Of a DNA stretch of 64,000 nt, positions 60,572 through 64,000 are shown piece by piece; the first letter of the stretch is position 1, and each line of letters starts with the position of its first letter. This DNA comes from Deltaproteobacteria bacterium. GTDB taxonomy: Bacteria; UBA10199; JACPAL01. Below the pieces are notes generated by a model that searched no databases, was not told where the DNA came from, and worked only from the letters and a program-made list of their open reading frames with translations. Where the stretch lies: positions 1-64,000 of the forward strand of contig JACPAK010000004.1 of assembly GCA_016180845.1 (NCBI GenBank), given 5' to 3'. The translations under genes were made by a program, and so were the position numbers.

Positions 60572-62096
60572 CCAGCCAGGACGGCGGATCCACTCCAATT
60601 GACCGCATGACAACAGGCATGAGATCAACGAGTCGAATCGGACACTGGCTTGCCTTTGCGGGACGATCCAGCCCATGGACAAGCATTGGAATACGCATCA
60701 CCTTTTCCTGTAGCCCTCCATGATCACCGAGCAGTCGATAGCCGGTATCATCCTCCAACTGAATCACCAGATCCGGCGAATCCTTTTGAACCATCGTATT
60801 GAGAATGGGAACAGGGGAAAGAAAATCCGGAACCTTTTCCCCTCTAAAAACGGAACAGAGTTGATACCCGGCGTCTTGAACCACCTCCTGTTTCTTATAA
60901 ACGGCAATGGCCCCCGGCATTTTTGAAAATGAACGGCATTGGCTCTCTGAATCTTTTTCTGCCTCCTCCGTCAACCAAATGCGTATCGCTGTGTCGGCGA
61001 TTCCGTGATCCACAATCTCCCTCTGAAACCATTTCTGGGCCGCCTGTGGCATCTCACGATGATCCTTTTTAGACAATTGGCCATAAATGAATTTGAGTTC
61101 CCTTGGGTCTCCATAAAAATTCTTGGCCGCTGAGAGCCCCCCATGATCCGCTGTCACGATAAAAAGGGTTTCCTCCCATTGATTTTGCCTTTTAAGTTCG
61201 GCGATGATTTTTCCAACCTGTTGATCGGCAACCTTGAGGATGCCCGAAAGACGGAAGGAAGGATTTTTGGGCTTATGCCCGTCCATCTCACCATAAATAT
61301 GTCCGATCTTGTCAATCCCTCCCATGGTGATGAGGAGTACTCGCCAATTCTTCTCCCTCCTCATAACTTCCAAGGCTGCATCCGCAGTCCAAACGTCGCC
61401 TCCTTGATGCCCCGGATCGTCGCCGGGAACATAATGATCCCCGTCGAGGGGATAGAGGGTCTTTTTGGTTCCGTAATCGCCAGAACAGTGCAGATAGAAT
61501 CGTCCCCCCTCCGGTTTTGAAATATAAGTCGGAACCCTGAGACCCGAGGGAACACACCAGCCCTTCCATTCCCCCTCCTTAACCCGCTCCAGAGTGATCA
61601 CTCGATCCGCATCCCTCCCGCCCAAAAGGATGGTCGCATAACTCTTTTGTCCGACGGCAATAGCAGTTCCCTTCAACTTCCTCTTAAGAAGGGAGAGGGC
61701 GCCTGGGCGTGGAGTAAATTTTTTGAAAAACCTTCGATATTGCGGAAGGGAAAGTTCATAAGAGCTGTGCCACGATCCTTTTTCGCCAACAAGTCCCTCA
61801 GCATCACGAAAAATCTCATCACCCCAACCAAATCGTTTGGGAAAGAGCCCCGTGCCGATCACGGCATGACTCACTGGTGTGATCGCCGGAAAGTGCCCCA
61901 CGGAGGCGTTGACAAAATCGACCGAATCCCTTCGCAAGCCCCGCAGATGAGTGAGGTCATAGTTATTGATGAAGTCAGGTCGCATCTGATCAAGCACCAC
62001 AATAACGACCCTTTTGGTCCCGGCCTCAGAGGACGAAAGAGAGAGGGTGATCAGAAAACCAGCAAGAAGAAATGATCTATAAAGGGATATTCCCAT
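60549..62096 (-). CDS. Alkaline-phosphatase-superfamily phosphodiesterase
   Basis: A 515-aa secreted protein from ATG 62096 ([25 protein letters not shown] is a signal peptide). [18 protein letters not shown] supplies the first metal Asp, [17 protein letters not shown] the nucleophile Thr/Ser region, and [12 protein letters not shown] and [16 protein letters not shown] the other metal ligands. It resembles type I phosphodiesterase/nucleotide pyrophosphatases and bacterial PafA-like phosphatases. It overlaps the carboxyltransferase stop by 20 bp. Confidence 0.88.
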   Translation of the reverse strand: MGISLYRSFLLAGFLITLSLSSSEAGTKRVVIVVLDQMRPDFINNYDLTHLRGLRRDSVDFVNASVGHFPAITPVSHAVIGTGLFPKRFGWGDEIFRDAEGLVGEKGSWHSSYELSLPQYRRFFKKFTPRPGALSLLKRKLKGTAIAVGQKSYATILLGGRDADRVITLERVKEGEWKGWCVPSGLRVPTYISKPEGGRFYLHCSGDYGTKKTLYPLDGDHYVPGDDPGHQGGDVWTADAALEVMRREKNWRVLLITMGGIDKIGHIYGEMDGHKPKNPSFRLSGILKVADQQVGKIIAELKRQNQWEETLFIVTADHGGLSAAKNFYGDPRELKFIYGQLSKKDHREMPQAAQKWFQREIVDHGIADTAIRIWLTEEAEKDSESQCRSFSKMPGAIAVYKKQEVVQDAGYQLCSVFRGEKVPDFLSPVPILNTMVQKDSPDLVIQLEDDTGYRLLGDHGGLQEKVMRIPMLVHGLDRPAKASQCPIRLVDLMPVVMRSIGVDPPSWLDGNVNCL

Positions 62097-63627
62097 GTTT
62101 TTTTGGCGGGTTTTTGTCGCGTTTATTTTTGAGCATCTCCAACGCATCGATGATCCGGCGGCGGGTGTCGCGGGGGAGGATCACATCATCGATAAATCCA
62201 AGTTCGGCTGCTTTGTACGGATTTGCGAAGGCCTTTCGATAGTCGGCAACTAGTCGCTCCTTCTCCCTTGCTGGATCCTTCGCTTGTGCGAGTTGATTTC
62301 TAAAAATTATATTAACCGCCCCCTCAGGTCCCATGACTGCAATCTCCGCCGTCGGATAGGCCAGATTAATATCGCCACGAACATGTTTGGAACTCATGAC
62401 GTCATACGCTCCACCATACGCCTTTCGCGTAATGATCGTGACCTTCGGGACTGTTGCCTCACAGAAGGCGTACAGAAGCTTCGCCCCATGCCGGATGATC
62501 CCACCATACTCCTGATCCGTTCCGGGTAGAAAACCGGGGACATCAACAAACGTGACGATCGGAATATTGAAGGCATCGCAAAACCGGACAAATCTGGCCC
62601 CCTTGATTGAGGCATTGATATCGAGACAACCGGCGAGATGGGCCGGCTGATTGGCGACAATCCCGACTGTTTTTCCATTCATCCGCGCAAATCCGATCAA
62701 CATATTCTTCGCCCAATCGGTCTGAACCTCCAGAAAGGAGCCTTGATCGACAACGAGCTCGATCAATCCCTTCATGTCGTACGGCTTGTTCGGATTGTCC
62801 GGGACCCACTCATCCAATTTCTCTTCGATGCGATCTGAGGGGTCATTTGCAGAAACGACTGGTGGATCCTCCAAATTATTCGAGGGGAGATAACTTAAAA
62901 GTCGACGGGTCGTCGCAAGACAATTTTTGTCGTTCTCGGTGATGAAATGGGCAACCCCTGATTTCGCGTTATGGGTCATCGCCCCACCGAGGTCCTCTTT
63001 GGAAACCTCCTCATGCGTTACCGCTCGGATCACGTCAGGGCCGGTAATAAACATATGACTCGTCTTGTCGACCATCAGCACAAAATCGGTCATGGCGGGT
63101 GAATAGACCGCCCCACCGGCACAAGGTCCCATCACCACGGAAATTTGAGGAATCACACCCGAGGCCAAGACATTCCTCAAGAAAATATCGGCGTAACCGG
63201 CGAGGCTCATGACTCCTTCCTGAATCCTCGCCCCGCCGGAGTCATTGAGGCCGATCACCGGTGCCCCCACCTTCATCGCATGATCCATCACCTTGCAGAT
63301 CTTCTGCGCAAACATCTCCCCCAGCGAACCACCGAAAACAGTGAAATCCTGTGAAAAGACAAAAACGAGTCTCCCTTCGACTCGGCCATAACCAACAATG
63401 ACCCCATCCCCCGGGATTTTTTGCTCACCAATCCCAAACTCGGTCGCGCGATGGACGGCAAATCGATCGATCTCGACAAAGGTCTCTGGATCGAGAAGGA
63501 GATCGATCCGCTCACGGGCCGTCAGCTTTCCGGCGGCATGCTGCTTCTCGACCCGCTCCGGGCCCCCTGACTCGATAGCCTCCTGATTACGACGGCTGAG
63601 CTCATCAACTTTTTCCTGTGAAGACAT
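62077..63627 (-). CDS. Propionyl-CoA (acyl-CoA) carboxylase carboxyltransferase subunit
   Basis: A 516-aa crotonase-fold carboxyltransferase from ATG 63627 ([14 protein letters not shown]). [57 protein letters not shown], and [29 protein letters not shown] are all typical of PccB. It transfers the carboxyl from biotin to propionyl-CoA. It precedes three unrelated genes before the other two carboxylase subunits. Confidence 0.95.
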   Translation of the reverse strand: MSSQEKVDELSRRNQEAIESGGPERVEKQHAAGKLTARERIDLLLDPETFVEIDRFAVHRATEFGIGEQKIPGDGVIVGYGRVEGRLVFVFSQDFTVFGGSLGEMFAQKICKVMDHAMKVGAPVIGLNDSGGARIQEGVMSLAGYADIFLRNVLASGVIPQISVVMGPCAGGAVYSPAMTDFVLMVDKTSHMFITGPDVIRAVTHEEVSKEDLGGAMTHNAKSGVAHFITENDKNCLATTRRLLSYLPSNNLEDPPVVSANDPSDRIEEKLDEWVPDNPNKPYDMKGLIELVVDQGSFLEVQTDWAKNMLIGFARMNGKTVGIVANQPAHLAGCLDINASIKGARFVRFCDAFNIPIVTFVDVPGFLPGTDQEYGGIIRHGAKLLYAFCEATVPKVTIITRKAYGGAYDVMSSKHVRGDINLAYPTAEIAVMGPEGAVNIIFRNQLAQAKDPAREKERLVADYRKAFANPYKAAELGFIDDVILPRDTRRRIIDALEMLKNKRDKNPPKKHGNIPL

Positions 63628-63698
63628 AGAGTTAATCTCACGAAATATTTCTTTTCTATTGAACTTGCAAAGCATTTTTTCTTAGAGTCGGACGAACC

Positions 63699-64000
63699 AT
63701 GCTTCGCGAACATGTCAAAAAACTAAAGGCCTATTCGGTCGAACAACCAGCTCACCGGATCAAGCTGAATCAAAACGAATCTCCGTACGACCTTCCGGCT
63801 GAGTTAAAAAATAAGGTCATCGAAAAGATCCGTGATCTGAACTGGAATCGCTACGCCTCCCCTTTTGCCGATTCCCTGCGTCGCGCCATTGCCAAAAAAG
63901 AGGATTGGGATCCGGAAGGGGTTCTCCTGCAAAATGGATCAAACAGCCTTATCAATATTATCGTCACCGCAACGGCGATACGAGGCAAGCTCATGACGGT
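63699..64000 (+). CDS. hisC: Histidinol-phosphate aminotransferase (3' end outside window)
   Basis: The frame from ATG 63699 gives MLREHVKKLKAYSVEQPAH, then IKLNQNESPYDLPAELK, NRYASPFADSLRRAIA and LLQNGSNSLINIIVTA, the N-terminal part of a class II-fold PLP aminotransferase of the HisC type. It is cut by the window edge after about 100 residues, before the PLP lysine. Divergent from the carboxyltransferase gene. Confidence 0.88.
   Translation, partial: MLREHVKKLKAYSVEQPAHRIKLNQNESPYDLPAELKNKVIEKIRDLNWNRYASPFADSLRRAIAKKEDWDPEGVLLQNGSNSLINIIVTATAIRGKLMT

Overview
The window looks like a chromosomal segment of a Gram-negative, roughly 50% G+C bacterium. OmpA-like domains, several lipoproteins, TatAC, a PBP1A and a monofunctional transglycosylase point to an outer-membrane cell plan. 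The DUF4215-type Cys-rich repeat protein, the Ser/Thr kinase and the propionyl-CoA/methylmalonyl-CoA genes suit a deltaproteobacterium in the broad sense (myxobacteria, Bdellovibrionota-like or an uncultured relative). This is inference; there is no rRNA to settle it.

Layout. 1-5.4 kb: a tandem OmpA protein cut by the window edge, then a minus-strand unit of a lipoprotein candidate, a 1272-aa decapeptide-repeat fibre-like protein and a small degenerate HisKA protein. 5.5-8.2 kb: a low-molecular-weight phosphatase overlapping a membrane sensor fused to trehalose-6-phosphate synthase. 8.2-9.3 kb: a mer-like metal unit (MerR with its operator, a MerT-like protein, a frameshifted [2Fe-2S] BFD-like protein). 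9.3-11.1 kb, minus: ECF sigma factor, zinc-finger anti-sigma, methyltransferase and a small unknown protein. 11.2-17.0 kb, plus: seven tightly packed genes centred on ArsS and ArsM, an arsenosugar-type cluster. 17.0-18.1 kb: a broken beta-helix gene, repeat elements and tRNA-Gly(CCC). 18.1-26 kb: RNA metallo-hydrolase, FAD oxidoreductase with membrane partner, lipoprotein, SCP2 protein, iron-type alcohol dehydrogenase. 26-32 kb, minus: purB-purS-purQ-purL-purF. 32-38 kb: an unusual 1187-aa phosphoesterase-like protein, a cation antiporter and glutamate dehydrogenase. 38-41.5 kb: AAA ATPase and a small accessory island with a VapBC-type toxin-antitoxin pair, bounded by a partial duplication of a secreted HMA-domain gene. 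41.5-48 kb: NSS transporter with its tiny partner subunit, three more transporters, a probable PPi-dependent phosphofructokinase and a LOG-like protein. 48-53.4 kb: PBP1A, HDAC-family deacetylase, TatA, TatC, MtgA. 53.4-63.6 kb, minus: propionyl-CoA carboxylase and methylmalonyl-CoA mutase genes separated by a phosphodiesterase, a kinase and a Cys-rich beta-propeller protein. 63.7 kb to the edge: start of hisC.

The strongest unexplained signals are repeats. (a) A two-copy, indel-free element has two hairpins whose stems differ by compensatory changes; one copy is flanked by a 9-bp direct repeat, the other lies between copies of a tRNA-Gly 3' end. (b) Several unrelated palindromic elements sit inside coding genes (purL, the biotin carboxylase gene, the biotin carrier gene, the deacetylase gene) without destroying the reading frame. 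One of them is read in different frames in two genes. The genome seems to tolerate or domesticate small palindromic insertions within housekeeping proteins.
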